Below are positions 15,290 to 23,870 of a DNA stretch of 64,000 bases, piece after piece. A model generated the notes under the pieces. It was not told the DNA's origin. It worked only from the letters and a program-made list of their open reading frames with translations, and did no database searches. The stretch's first letter is position 1, and the number at the start of each line of letters is the position of its first letter. Source of the DNA: Pseudoramibacter sp. (GTDB lineage: Bacteria > Bacillota > Clostridia > Eubacteriales > Eubacteriaceae); NCBI RefSeq assembly GCF_022484225.1, contig NZ_JAKVLT010000001.1:1727406-1791405 (forward strand), given 5' to 3'. Position numbers and translations under genes: made by a program.

Positions 15290-17500
15290 TTACCGCGAAT
15301 ATGTTCTGACTTTCAAGTTTTTCCCATTTGTCAGGACGCTGACAGCGCCGTTTCGATCCGTTCTCAAATACGGAATATGATGCTGGTGCAGTCGTCTGAT
15401 CACTTCATAACTGGGATGACCATAGCGATTATAGGCGCCCACTGAAATCACAGCCAATGTCGGATGAACGCTTTGCAAAAACTGAGCAGATGTTGCCGTT
15501 TTTGATCCATGATGGCCAATTTTAAGAACATCCGCCCGAAGATTTTGATCTGAAAGCATTTGTTCTGTCGCCAGCCCTGCATCCCCGGTAAATAAAAAAC
15601 GGCGTTTTCCATAACAGACCTGCATCACCAGAGAATGTTCATTTTGCTCATCATCAGGAAGCTTCTCTACCCAATGATCTGGCCAAAATACTTTAAATTT
15701 GACCTGATCTGGCGTTGTGACCACATCATGATCTCCTAATTGTGTGACCGGGATAACTTTTTGCTGAAGCAGCGGGCCATTGTATTTCGTACTCACAAAA
15801 ATATGCTGCACAGGAATTTCAGTCAATAATTCTTCAATGCCCTGGGCATGATCGGCATGATTATGACTGATAAAAACACCGTCTAAATGATCAATTCCCT
15901 TTGAGTAGAGTGCAGGCAGCAAAACAGATTGGGATATCTCGCTTTCATGTTCCGCCTTGCCGTTTCCCGGTATTTGTTCTTCGTAACCGCCGCCATCAAT
16001 CATATAATAATGGCCCTCTGGTGTTTCAATGAGCGCAGCATCTCCCTGCCCCACATCTAAATAAGTGATTTTTAAATGATGAGGCAAAAAACCCGGTGTG
16101 ATCATCCAGACAGTGAAGACTGCCGCCAAAAACAAGGCAGCAAGTTGTCCGCTTTTTTGAGTCATATCAATATATCCTGCAGCCATCAGCGCTGCGAGAA
16201 GGATTAAAAGACAAACCGGAAAAATCGTTCCAAGTAAACTGCCGCTATGCACATTCATAAATTGAAATTGATTGATCCATTTTGTAAAATCTAAGATGAT
16301 CCCAGCCAACAATGCGGGAAAAACACCGACTATTACTTTTAAAGACGGAGCCAAAATGAGAATCGGCAGTGCAATCCACGAAAATATAAGCAGTAAACCG
16401 ACGATCGGAACAATCAGTAAATTCCCGATCATGCCAATTAAACTCACTTGATGAAAATGAAATAATGTTGCAGGCCAAGTTCCCACCAGCGCGGTGCCTG
16501 AAATCACCAATGCGGCAGCCCCATACGCTGAGCTTAGTTTATCCTGCATTATTGGAAAGCAATGCTGAATTCTGTACGATACAGGTTCTAAAAAAATAAC
16601 AAGGGCTAAAACAGCACCAAAACTCATTTGAAAACTGGCCGTAAATAGTGCATATGGCCAAATCAGCAAAATGATCGCAGCCGACAGGCTCAAAGCAGAC
16701 AAGGTATCCACATGTCTTTTAAAAACACGGCCTGATTCTGCGGCCAAGAGCATGATCGCTGCTCTGATCACCGATAATGCAAAACCTGTGATCATTATAT
16801 ATCCCATTAAGGCCAACGCCAATACGCTGAACTGATGGGTTTCATTTAATTGCATCATGCGGCACAGTCCCAATATTAACAGACATAAATAACCTGTATG
16901 CAAGCCGGAAACTGCTAAAACGTGTGCAACGCCGGCATCTGAAAATTGTTTTCTGACAGAGGTATCCCCCTGCAGCTCGCCAAAGCAAATCCCCGTAATG
17001 AGATGTGCGGCACGAGGTGCAAAAACGGCATTGCATGTATGTATTAATTTTTCTCTCTCCCTCAAAATCCGATAATACAAAGATTGCCACTGCCCTGTTT
17101 TCTTGATAGATGTTCCCGAAGGCAGATACAAACAATTCTCAATATGCTTTGATTTCAGGTAAAGATAGTAATTGAACCCTCCCGGATTGCGCTTACCGCC
17201 CGCAGCTTTAAGCTTCCCCTCACCTGTTATAACATCGCCAGGCTTCAGCTTTTTGATACAGGCATCCTGTTGATAATTAGACGCCGTAACCTGCCATTTT
17301 TGAGGCTTAGACCCTTCTATACTTTTCATCGTAAATACGGTCTTGCGGGACGTTTTTTCTATTCTTGAATCGACAATTCCAGTAAATGCTACTGTCGTCT
17401 CTTTTTGATTGTCCGGATTCAGGCCATCAGAAAACAGACAAGTTTTACTGAAAATAACCAGCATAATCAATAATGTGATGCCCAACATTGGCCTTTTCAT
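15290..17500 (-). CDS. comEC: DNA uptake channel protein ComEC/Rec2
   Basis: 736-residue multi-pass membrane protein that takes single-stranded DNA into the cell during natural transformation. Order: N-terminal signal/TM helix, extracellular OB-like domain (residues 35-110), competence domain starting near GVAHVLAVSGLHTG with many TM helices, and a C-terminal metallo-beta-lactamase domain (YLDVGQGDA, HNHADHAQG, FTGDAG, GHHGSK) thought to degrade the incoming second strand. All metal-binding residues are present. ATG at 17500 follows AAAGGATC. comEA is at 35377, separate from this gene. Confidence 0.95.
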   Translation of the reverse strand: MKRPMLGITLLIMLVIFSKTCLFSDGLNPDNQKETTVAFTGIVDSRIEKTSRKTVFTMKSIEGSKPQKWQVTASNYQQDACIKKLKPGDVITGEGKLKAAGGKRNPGGFNYYLYLKSKHIENCLYLPSGTSIKKTGQWQSLYYRILREREKLIHTCNAVFAPRAAHLITGICFGELQGDTSVRKQFSDAGVAHVLAVSGLHTGYLCLLILGLCRMMQLNETHQFSVLALALMGYIMITGFALSVIRAAIMLLAAESGRVFKRHVDTLSALSLSAAIILLIWPYALFTASFQMSFGAVLALVIFLEPVSYRIQHCFPIMQDKLSSAYGAAALVISGTALVGTWPATLFHFHQVSLIGMIGNLLIVPIVGLLLIFSWIALPILILAPSLKVIVGVFPALLAGIILDFTKWINQFQFMNVHSGSLLGTIFPVCLLILLAALMAAGYIDMTQKSGQLAALFLAAVFTVWMITPGFLPHHLKITYLDVGQGDAALIETPEGHYYMIDGGGYEEQIPGNGKAEHESEISQSVLLPALYSKGIDHLDGVFISHNHADHAQGIEELLTEIPVQHIFVSTKYNGPLLQQKVIPVTQLGDHDVVTTPDQVKFKVFWPDHWVEKLPDDEQNEHSLVMQVCYGKRRFLFTGDAGLATEQMLSDQNLRADVLKIGHHGSKTATSAQFLQSVHPTLAVISVGAYNRYGHPSYEVIRRLHQHHIPYLRTDRNGAVSVLTNGKNLKVRTYSR

Positions 17501-17548
17501 CGATAGATCCTTTATATTTCACAAATGACGAAAGCCTGCTTTTTCCTA

Positions 17549-17577
17549 ATTATAAAATGATTTCATTATTTGAGCAA
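17549..17577 (-). promoter_or_regulatory. Probable comEC-holA promoter
   Basis: Minus strand -10 TATAAT (17549-17554), 17-base spacer, weak -35 TTGCTC (17572-17577), just after the terminator of the ATPase gene. Confidence 0.5.
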
Positions 17578-17607
17578 TAAAAAAGTGCAGCGTGTAAACG
17601 CTGCACT
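17575..17607 (-). terminator. Terminator of the cation ATPase gene
   Basis: Perfect 10 bp arms AGTGCAGCGT (17584-17593) and ACGCTGCACT (17598-17607), loop of 4, followed on the minus strand by TTTTTTATTGC. It lies 10 bases after the stop codon. Confidence 0.88.
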
Positions 17608-17617
17608 CAAGCCATCC

Positions 17618-20272
17618 TTATTTTGACTGTTTCAATCCGCGCTGTATCAATTTTGTGATTTCCACAATAAAGAGAGGCGCGATTGAACCGGCAATGACAA
17701 TTCCCCATTGCGCGCCGTTTAATGCGGTCACATTGAAAAACGAATGAAGCCCGGGAATAAAAATGACGATTAATTGAACCAAAACTGAGATTCCCATTGC
17801 TCCCCACAAATAACGGTTCGTAAACAAGTGATGAAACGCGGATTGATTTTCACTGCGCACGTTGAGCAAATGCGTCAGCTGGGACAGCCCCAACACACAG
17901 AATACCATCGTTCTGCCAACAGCAATGCCGTAGTTCTTTGTCGCCGCAACAAAAACAACGAGAGAAATCAAGAAAAGCACCACACCTTGAAAAAGAATGC
18001 GTCGGCCAAGTCCGTTGGCAAAAATGCTTTCTCCTTTTTTTCGCGGTTTTTCCTGCATCACATCATCGCTTTGTTTTTCCATCCCGAGGGCCAGCGCCGG
18101 TAAACTGTCTGTAACCAGATTGATCCACAGAATATGAACTGGCAGCAGCGGCTGCGGCAAACCGATTAAGGTTGCGATAAAGATTACGAGAATTTCTGCA
18201 ATGTTGCAGGACAGCAAAAAATGAACGGCTTTTTTAATATTGTCGTATATGCCTCTGCCTTCTTTAACCGCTGAAACAATCGTCGAAAAATTGTCGTCAG
18301 TTAAGATCATATCGGCTGCTTCTTTTGAAACATCTGTTCCTGTAATTCCCATGGCACAGCCAATATCGGCCTGCTTTAATGCCGGGGCATCGTTCACCCC
18401 GTCACCGGTCATGGCCACGACTTCTCCCCGATGCTGCCAGGCTTTCACAATCCGGACTTTATCTTTAGGCGAGACCCTCGCAAAAACGCTTGTCCTGCTG
18501 ATGATATCTTCCAGTTCCTTATCTGTTAACTGATCCATTTCCTCACCGGAGAGGGCCAAATCGCCATCTTGAAAGATTTCCAAATCTCTAGCAATAGCCA
18601 CTGCCGTCTGCTTATGATCTCCTGTGATCATCACAGTCTTAATGCCTGCCTGATGACAGTCTTTCACCGAATCCCTGACTTCTTCCCGAGGCGGATCGAT
18701 CATACCGGTCAGTCCGGCAAAAACCAGGTTATTTTCCAATATCTCACTGCTGATCTCTGGTTTTTCATGATATTGCTGAAAAGCATATCCCAATACACGG
18801 TACGAATCGTTGGCCAGCTTTTCATTAACTGCCAATATCTTTTTTCGCTGTTCGGGCGTTAGTTCCAAAATTTCATAACCCTTTAAATAATGCGTGCATT
18901 TCGCTAAAAGACAATCCGGCGCCCCTTTCGTAAAACTTAAAAAAGTATTGTGATAATGATGCACCGTCGTCATCAATTTACGTTCAGAATCAAAGGGCAG
19001 TTCTCCAACACGCGGCGCTTCCTGGCTGCTGATATTTTTATCAAATCCCAATTTGTCCGCATAATCCACCATGGCAATTTCTGTAGGATCTCCCACTTCC
19101 ACAGGATGATCAGGATCTTTTGAAATCTGAGCGTCGTTGCAGAGTTCACCGATGCGAACCACAAATTTTTCAGAAGGAATAAAACCATCTTCCTTTATTG
19201 CTTCTGCATCAATGATCTCTTCATTGGCATAAACTTTTTTGATCGTCATTCTGTTTTGCGTCAGCGTCCCCGTTTTATCACTGCAGATCACAGAAGCACA
19301 GCCAAGGGTCTCAACGGCTGGAAGTTTTCTGATAATGGCGTTCTTTTTGGCCAACCGCGTCGTCCCCAAGGCCAGCACCACCGTTACAATGGCCGGCAGA
19401 CCTTCAGGAATTGCAGCAACCGCCAATGAAACTGCCGTTAAAAACATTTCAAGAGGATCGCCCCCCCGAAACAGGCCAACAGCAAAAACAACACCACAAC
19501 AGATTAAAGCTGCTAATCCCAAAGTTTTCCCCAGCTGATTAATATTCTGCGTCAGGGGCGTCGTCCGGGATTCCGTATTTTGAATCATACCGGCAATTTT
19601 CCCGATTTCGGTTTCCATTCCAGTGGCTGTGACAATAAATTTGCCGCGTCCATAGCTGACCGTTGAATGCATATAAACCATATTTGTCCGGTCTGCCAAA
19701 GGTGTATTGACATCAAATTTTCCAGATAGCGTTTTTTCAACTGGTACAGATTCCCCTGTCAGAGCGGATTCCTGTACTTTTAAATCGGCCACTTCAATTA
19801 AACGTCCATCTGCCGGAACCGCATCGCCCGCTTCGAGCAGAACAACATCTCCCGGCACCAGCTGTTCAGAACGGATAACCTGGTGAACACCGTTGCGAAT
19901 GACCTTTGCCTCGTGAACTGTCATTTTTTTCAGAGAAGCCATGGCAGATTCTGCCTTGCTTTCCTGAATGACTCCGATAATGGCATTTAATACGACAATT
20001 AAAAGAATTAATACCGTATCTGACATTTCCCCTAAAGCGCCGGATATCACAGCGGCAATAATGAGAACCAGAATGAGAAAGTCTTTAAACTGTGCAATAA
20101 ATTTTTGAAATACACTGACCTTTTTCCCTTCAGTCAGTTCGTTCGTCCCATATTTCGCTCGGCGGGCCTGAACGTCCCGATCGTTTAAGCCGCTTTGGCG
20201 ATTGACTTTTAAGGCTCGGTCAATGGTTTGATCGTCCATCAAATCGTAACGTGTTGACTCACTGTTTTTCAC
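17618..20272 (-). CDS. P2-type cation-transporting ATPase, probable Mn(II)/Ca(II) exporter
   Basis: 884 residues. N-terminal cation ATPase domain, actuator TGES in ALTGESVPVEK, M4 ion-binding VAAIPEGLPA, phosphorylation site CSDKTGTLTQN, ATP-binding domain, hinge MTGDGVNDAPALKQAD, M5 SCNIAEI and M6 NLVTDSLPALALG. The last two and the M4 Glu match the calcium-site ligands of SERCA-type pumps. The start is taken as GTG at 20272 because AAGGAG sits seven bases upstream; the long in-frame extension upstream runs through a terminator hairpin. The leader matches the yybP-ykoY manganese riboswitch, which controls closely similar pumps (YoaB of Lactococcus), so manganese export is the favoured role. 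Calcium export remains possible. Confidence 0.92.
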   Translation of the reverse strand: MKNSESTRYDLMDDQTIDRALKVNRQSGLNDRDVQARRAKYGTNELTEGKKVSVFQKFIAQFKDFLILVLIIAAVISGALGEMSDTVLILLIVVLNAIIGVIQESKAESAMASLKKMTVHEAKVIRNGVHQVIRSEQLVPGDVVLLEAGDAVPADGRLIEVADLKVQESALTGESVPVEKTLSGKFDVNTPLADRTNMVYMHSTVSYGRGKFIVTATGMETEIGKIAGMIQNTESRTTPLTQNINQLGKTLGLAALICCGVVFAVGLFRGGDPLEMFLTAVSLAVAAIPEGLPAIVTVVLALGTTRLAKKNAIIRKLPAVETLGCASVICSDKTGTLTQNRMTIKKVYANEEIIDAEAIKEDGFIPSEKFVVRIGELCNDAQISKDPDHPVEVGDPTEIAMVDYADKLGFDKNISSQEAPRVGELPFDSERKLMTTVHHYHNTFLSFTKGAPDCLLAKCTHYLKGYEILELTPEQRKKILAVNEKLANDSYRVLGYAFQQYHEKPEISSEILENNLVFAGLTGMIDPPREEVRDSVKDCHQAGIKTVMITGDHKQTAVAIARDLEIFQDGDLALSGEEMDQLTDKELEDIISRTSVFARVSPKDKVRIVKAWQHRGEVVAMTGDGVNDAPALKQADIGCAMGITGTDVSKEAADMILTDDNFSTIVSAVKEGRGIYDNIKKAVHFLLSCNIAEILVIFIATLIGLPQPLLPVHILWINLVTDSLPALALGMEKQSDDVMQEKPRKKGESIFANGLGRRILFQGVVLFLISLVVFVAATKNYGIAVGRTMVFCVLGLSQLTHLLNVRSENQSAFHHLFTNRYLWGAMGISVLVQLIVIFIPGLHSFFNVTALNGAQWGIVIAGSIAPLFIVEITKLIQRGLKQSK

Positions 20273-20287
20273 TATTTTCTCCTTTTC

Positions 20288-20336
20288 TTGTAAAAATAAA
20301 AGACCTTTATCTGGATATGATCCAAATAAAGGTCTT
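20288..20336 (-). terminator. Riboswitch-controlled intrinsic terminator in the ATPase leader
   Basis: Arms AAGACCTTTAT (20300-20310) and ATAAAGGTCTT (20326-20336), extended by an inner TGGAT/ATCCA stem (20312-20316, 20320-20324), followed on the minus strand by TTTTATTTTTAC. Its 5' arm in the RNA contains the same CCUUU that closes the aptamer P1 helix, so the two structures exclude each other. Confidence 0.85.
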
Positions 20337-20414
20337 ACTCGCAAAATAATTTGCGTTCAACCGGAGCTTGCGCTCGAAATGACGATTGAACAGGATGAGT
20401 TACTCCCCTTTAAA
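20327..20414 (-). ncRNA. yybP-ykoY manganese riboswitch aptamer
   Basis: In the RNA, UUUAAAGGGGAGUAAC opens the element and GCGAGUAAGACCUUU closes it, the two conserved ends I recall for yybP-ykoY. Helices seen: P1 AAAGG (20407-20411) with CCUUU (20328-20332), GUUCAA/UUGAAC (20386-20391 with 20355-20360), GAGC/GCUC capped by GCAA (20364-20375), and CGCAAA/UUUGCG (20340-20345 with 20350-20355). Mn(II) binding should stabilise P1, free the second terminator arm and switch the ATPase on. Assignment is from memory of the motif and has not been run through a covariance model. Confidence 0.85.
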
Positions 20415-20423
20415 TTAAATGGT

Positions 20424-20452
20424 AGTGTACCAAAACACACCCGTTCTGTCAA
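20424..20452 (-). promoter_or_regulatory. Promoter of the riboswitch-ATPase transcript
   Basis: Minus strand -35 TTGACA (20447-20452), 17-base spacer, -10 TACACT (20424-20429). The -35 overlaps the stop codon of valS. Transcription should begin near 20417, just before the aptamer. Confidence 0.8.
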
Positions 20453-23091
20453 GCTTTTAAAGCGTCAATACGCGCTGTAATCTGAGATAACTTGTCCCGA
20501 TTTTCCTGGTCCTTCATGCGTTCCTTATTGACCACGGCTTCCGGTGCATTTTCCAAGAACTTTTGATTGTTCAGCTTTCCGCTCGTTTTTGCCAAATCCT
20601 TTTCTATTTTAGCCTTTTCTCGTTCAAGGCGCTTCAGTTCTTTTTCTTTATCCACCAAGTCGTTGAGAGCCAGATAAATCGTCGAGTCTTCTACAACTGC
20701 TGCGACGAAATCTTCCCGAATCTGATCTTCATCAATCTTTTCAATTGATTCGACGCCGCCCATTTTATTCAGCGTATCTAAAGAACGATTTAAGATTTCG
20801 ATGTTTTCGGCATTGTCTGTTGTGACAAATAATGCTGCCTTCTTTTTGTTTGGAATATTCGCTTCTTTTCGAATCTTTCTAAGGGTCCGGATAACCCCCA
20901 TGAGATAGCGAATGGACTGTTCTTCCTTTGGAAAATCAAATTTTTTGTCTGCAACTGGCCATTTTGCAATAATCAGCGCTTCACCCGATCCCGGAAGATA
21001 ATGATAAATTTCTTCTGTAATAAATGGAACAAAGGGATGCAGCAGTTTTAAGATATTCTGCAAAACGACGTTTAAAACAGTCAGCGCAGCGTGACGGCTG
21101 TCAGAATCATCGCCGTTCAGACGCGGTTTGACAAACTCAATATACCAGTCGCAGAATTCATTCCAGGCAAAATCATACACTTTCTGCGCCGCAATTCCCA
21201 GCTCGTATTTATCGATATTTAAGGTCACTTCCCGGATTACCTGATTCATCCGGCTCAATATCCATTTGTCAGCCATTTCCAGAGTAACTTGAGACAAATC
21301 GAGATCCACATCGTCATCCATATACATCATGACGAAACGGGCTGCGTTCCAGATTTTGTTGAGGAAATTCCGGCTGGATTCAATTTTATCTTTCGTCCAG
21401 CGAATATCATTGCCTGCAGAATTTCCCGTAATGATTGCAAAACGCATGGCATCTGCGGAATAATCTCGGATGACTTCCAGTGGATCGATTCCGTTTCCCA
21501 GAGATTTGCTCATCTTCCGGCCCTGAGCGTCTCGAATAAGCCCATGAATATAAACATCTGAAAACGGCGGTTCACCCATTGTATCAATCCCCATAAAGAT
21601 CATGCGGGCAACCCAGAAAAAGATAATGTCATATCCGGTCACCAACACGTCATTGGGGTAAAACTTTTTAAGATCTTCCGTCTGTTCCGGCCAGCCCAGC
21701 GTCGAAAACGGCCATAAAGCCGAAGAGAACCAGGTATCTAAGACATCTTCTTCTTGTTTCAAATGATGGCTTCCGCATTTCGGACAGGTATCCGGGGTAT
21801 CTTCACTTACGATCATTTTCCCGCATTCGTCGCAGACCCATGCCGGGATCTGATGTCCCCACCATAATTGTCTGGAAATACACCAGTCGCGAATATTTTC
21901 CATCCAGTTGAAATAAATTTTTGAGAAGCGTTTTGGAATAAACTGCGTTTTTCCTTCTCTAACTGCATCGATAGCTGGTTTTGCCAATTCCTTCATGCGT
22001 ACAAACCATTGTTCGCTGGTCATGGTTTCAACCGTCGTATGGCAGCGGTAGCAATGCCCCACATTGTGGACATGATCTTCTGTTTTGACGAGATAACCTT
22101 GATCTTCCAGGTCTTTTAAAATCGCTTTCCGGCATTCATAGCGGTCCATACCTGTGTACTTCCCGCATTTATCGTTCATGGTGCCGTCGTTGTTCATGAT
22201 CTTGATTTCTTCAAGATTATGCCGCTTGCCGACTTCGTAGTCGTTGGGATCATGAGCCGGTGTCATCTTGACAACGCCCGTTCCGAATTCCATGTCCACA
22301 TAGTCGTCCGCAACAACTGGGATCTTTTTATTAAGAAGCGGCAGAATTACTTCTTTCCCGACAATATCTTTATATCTTTCATCGTCGGGATTGACCGCAA
22401 CACCCGTATCGCCAAGCATGGTTTCAGGACGAGTAGTCGCAATCACCACTTCCCCTGTTCCATCGGCAAAAGGATAGCGAATATGCCACAAATGGCCGTG
22501 TTCTTCTTCATATTCAACTTCCGCATCTGACAGTGCTGTCTGGCAGTCCGGGCACCAGTTGATGATCCGTGTGCCTTTATAAATCAGCCCTTTGTTGTAC
22601 AGCCGGACAAAAGTTGCTTTGACCGCTTTAGAACAGCCTTCGTCCATCGTAAAGCGTTCTCTGTCCCAATCGCAGGAAGCCCCGAGTTTCGTTACCTGTT
22701 TACGGATGCGATTGCGGTAAAATTCAGCCCAATCCCAGGCATATTTCAAAAATTCTTCACGGGTCAGATCGCTTTTCGAGCGGTTTTCTTTTTCTTTAAT
22801 GCTGTTTAAAACCTTCACTTCTGTTGCGATACTCGCGTGATCCATTCCCGGAACCCAAAGCGCTGCATATCCCTGCATTCTTTTATAACGGATAAGCGCA
22901 TCCTGCAGGGTGTCATCAAATGCATGCCCCATATGAAGCTGTCCAGTGATATTCGGAGGCGGCATGATAATCGTGTACGGCTTGCCGTTCGGATGAACTT
23001 CTGGCTTAAAATATCCCTTTTCTCTCCACCAAGCGTAAATACGATTTTCGACTTCGTCAGGCTCGTAAACCTTGGACATTTCCTTTTTCAT
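20449..23091 (-). CDS. valS: Valyl-tRNA synthetase
   Basis: 880-residue class Ia synthetase. The HIGH box appears as HMGHAFD near residue 55, the editing domain carries TTRPETMLGDT, KMSKS is in GRKMSKSLGNG, and a C-terminal coiled-coil tRNA-binding arm (KEKELKRLEREKAKIEKDL) ends the protein. Zinc-ribbon cysteines (CDECGKM, CPKCGSH) are present. ATG at 23091 follows TGGAGATTAACGA; the ATG four codons later is an alternative. The 96-base upstream gap is too short for a T-box leader and no such element is seen. Confidence 0.97.
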   Translation of the reverse strand: MKKEMSKVYEPDEVENRIYAWWREKGYFKPEVHPNGKPYTIIMPPPNITGQLHMGHAFDDTLQDALIRYKRMQGYAALWVPGMDHASIATEVKVLNSIKEKENRSKSDLTREEFLKYAWDWAEFYRNRIRKQVTKLGASCDWDRERFTMDEGCSKAVKATFVRLYNKGLIYKGTRIINWCPDCQTALSDAEVEYEEEHGHLWHIRYPFADGTGEVVIATTRPETMLGDTGVAVNPDDERYKDIVGKEVILPLLNKKIPVVADDYVDMEFGTGVVKMTPAHDPNDYEVGKRHNLEEIKIMNNDGTMNDKCGKYTGMDRYECRKAILKDLEDQGYLVKTEDHVHNVGHCYRCHTTVETMTSEQWFVRMKELAKPAIDAVREGKTQFIPKRFSKIYFNWMENIRDWCISRQLWWGHQIPAWVCDECGKMIVSEDTPDTCPKCGSHHLKQEEDVLDTWFSSALWPFSTLGWPEQTEDLKKFYPNDVLVTGYDIIFFWVARMIFMGIDTMGEPPFSDVYIHGLIRDAQGRKMSKSLGNGIDPLEVIRDYSADAMRFAIITGNSAGNDIRWTKDKIESSRNFLNKIWNAARFVMMYMDDDVDLDLSQVTLEMADKWILSRMNQVIREVTLNIDKYELGIAAQKVYDFAWNEFCDWYIEFVKPRLNGDDSDSRHAALTVLNVVLQNILKLLHPFVPFITEEIYHYLPGSGEALIIAKWPVADKKFDFPKEEQSIRYLMGVIRTLRKIRKEANIPNKKKAALFVTTDNAENIEILNRSLDTLNKMGGVESIEKIDEDQIREDFVAAVVEDSTIYLALNDLVDKEKELKRLEREKAKIEKDLAKTSGKLNNQKFLENAPEAVVNKERMKDQENRDKLSQITARIDALKA

Positions 23092-23187
23092 TCGTTAATC
23101 TCCAGACCTTTCACGTAAATTCTTTATCTCATTAATATTAATCAATGTAACTTTTTTATTTTACCTTAAACTTCAAGGGGTTTCAAG

Positions 23188-23823
23188 TTAACTGCGGTGC
23201 GTCTTGCGATCATCACAAAGATTGGCCAAAGGACAAATATCGCACTTTGGATTCCGTGCTGTGCAAATCTTTCGTCCATGCCAGATCAATTGATGATGAG
23301 CCTGCGACCATTTAGACTCCGGCAGATTTTTTCGCAGTCCCTTTTCAACTTCTAATACATTTTTTCCCTTTGCAAGTCCCAAACGGTTGGACACCCTGAA
23401 AACATGGGTATCTACAGCAATGGCTGGAATGCCAAAGGCATTGCTCATCACTACATTCGCCGTTTTTCTTCCGACGCCAGGAAGCGAAGTTAGCTCTTTC
23501 ATTGTTTTAGGAACAACGCCGTTAAATTCAGAAAGCAGCAAATGACTTGTCTTCAAAATATTCCTGGCTTTTGTATTCGCCAAACCACAGGATTTGATCT
23601 TTGCCTTTAATTCGCCCTCTGTTAACTTAAGCATCTTTTCCGGCGTATTGTAAGTTTTAAACAATTCTCCTGTCACTTTATTCACACGGACATCGGTGCA
23701 TTGTGCAGAAAGCATCGTCGCAATTAACAATTCATATGGCGAATTAAAATCCAGTCCGCATTTCTGTGTACCGTAAACGTCCTGAAGGATCTCTAATGTT
23801 TGATTGATTTCTTGCTGATTCAT
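23188..23823 (-). CDS. nth: Endonuclease III
   Basis: 211-residue bifunctional DNA glycosylase/AP lyase removing oxidised pyrimidines. The helix-hairpin-helix LPGVGRKTANVV carries the catalytic Lys, the Asp is in VDTHVFRV, and the [4Fe-4S] cluster ligands follow C-x6-C-x2-C-x5-C near the C-terminus. ATG at 23823 follows AGGAAAAA. It lies behind the terminator of the PBP gene, so it either depends on readthrough or has a promoter hidden at the end of that gene. Confidence 0.96.
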   Translation of the reverse strand: MNQQEINQTLEILQDVYGTQKCGLDFNSPYELLIATMLSAQCTDVRVNKVTGELFKTYNTPEKMLKLTEGELKAKIKSCGLANTKARNILKTSHLLLSEFNGVVPKTMKELTSLPGVGRKTANVVMSNAFGIPAIAVDTHVFRVSNRLGLAKGKNVLEVEKGLRKNLPESKWSQAHHQLIWHGRKICTARNPKCDICPLANLCDDRKTHRS

Positions 23824-23830
23824 TTTTTCC

Positions 23831-23861
23831 TAAAAAAACCCTGCCCTCATACAGGCAGGGT
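23831..23861 (-). terminator. Terminator of the penicillin-binding protein gene
   Basis: Perfect 8 bp GC-rich arms ACCCTGCC (23838-23845) and GGCAGGGT (23854-23861), loop of 8, followed on the minus strand by seven T residues. It separates the PBP gene from nth. Confidence 0.88.
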
Positions 23862-23870
23862 CTATTCACA

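Noticed and set aside
20273..20344. N-terminal extension of the P-type ATPase
   Set aside because: The extra codons run through the riboswitch terminator hairpin, and a GTG with AAGGAG upstream starts the conserved protein at 20272.
23092..23187. T-box riboswitch in front of valS
   Set aside because: The gap is only 96 bases, too short for a T-box leader, and no T-box sequence or antiterminator hairpin is seen.
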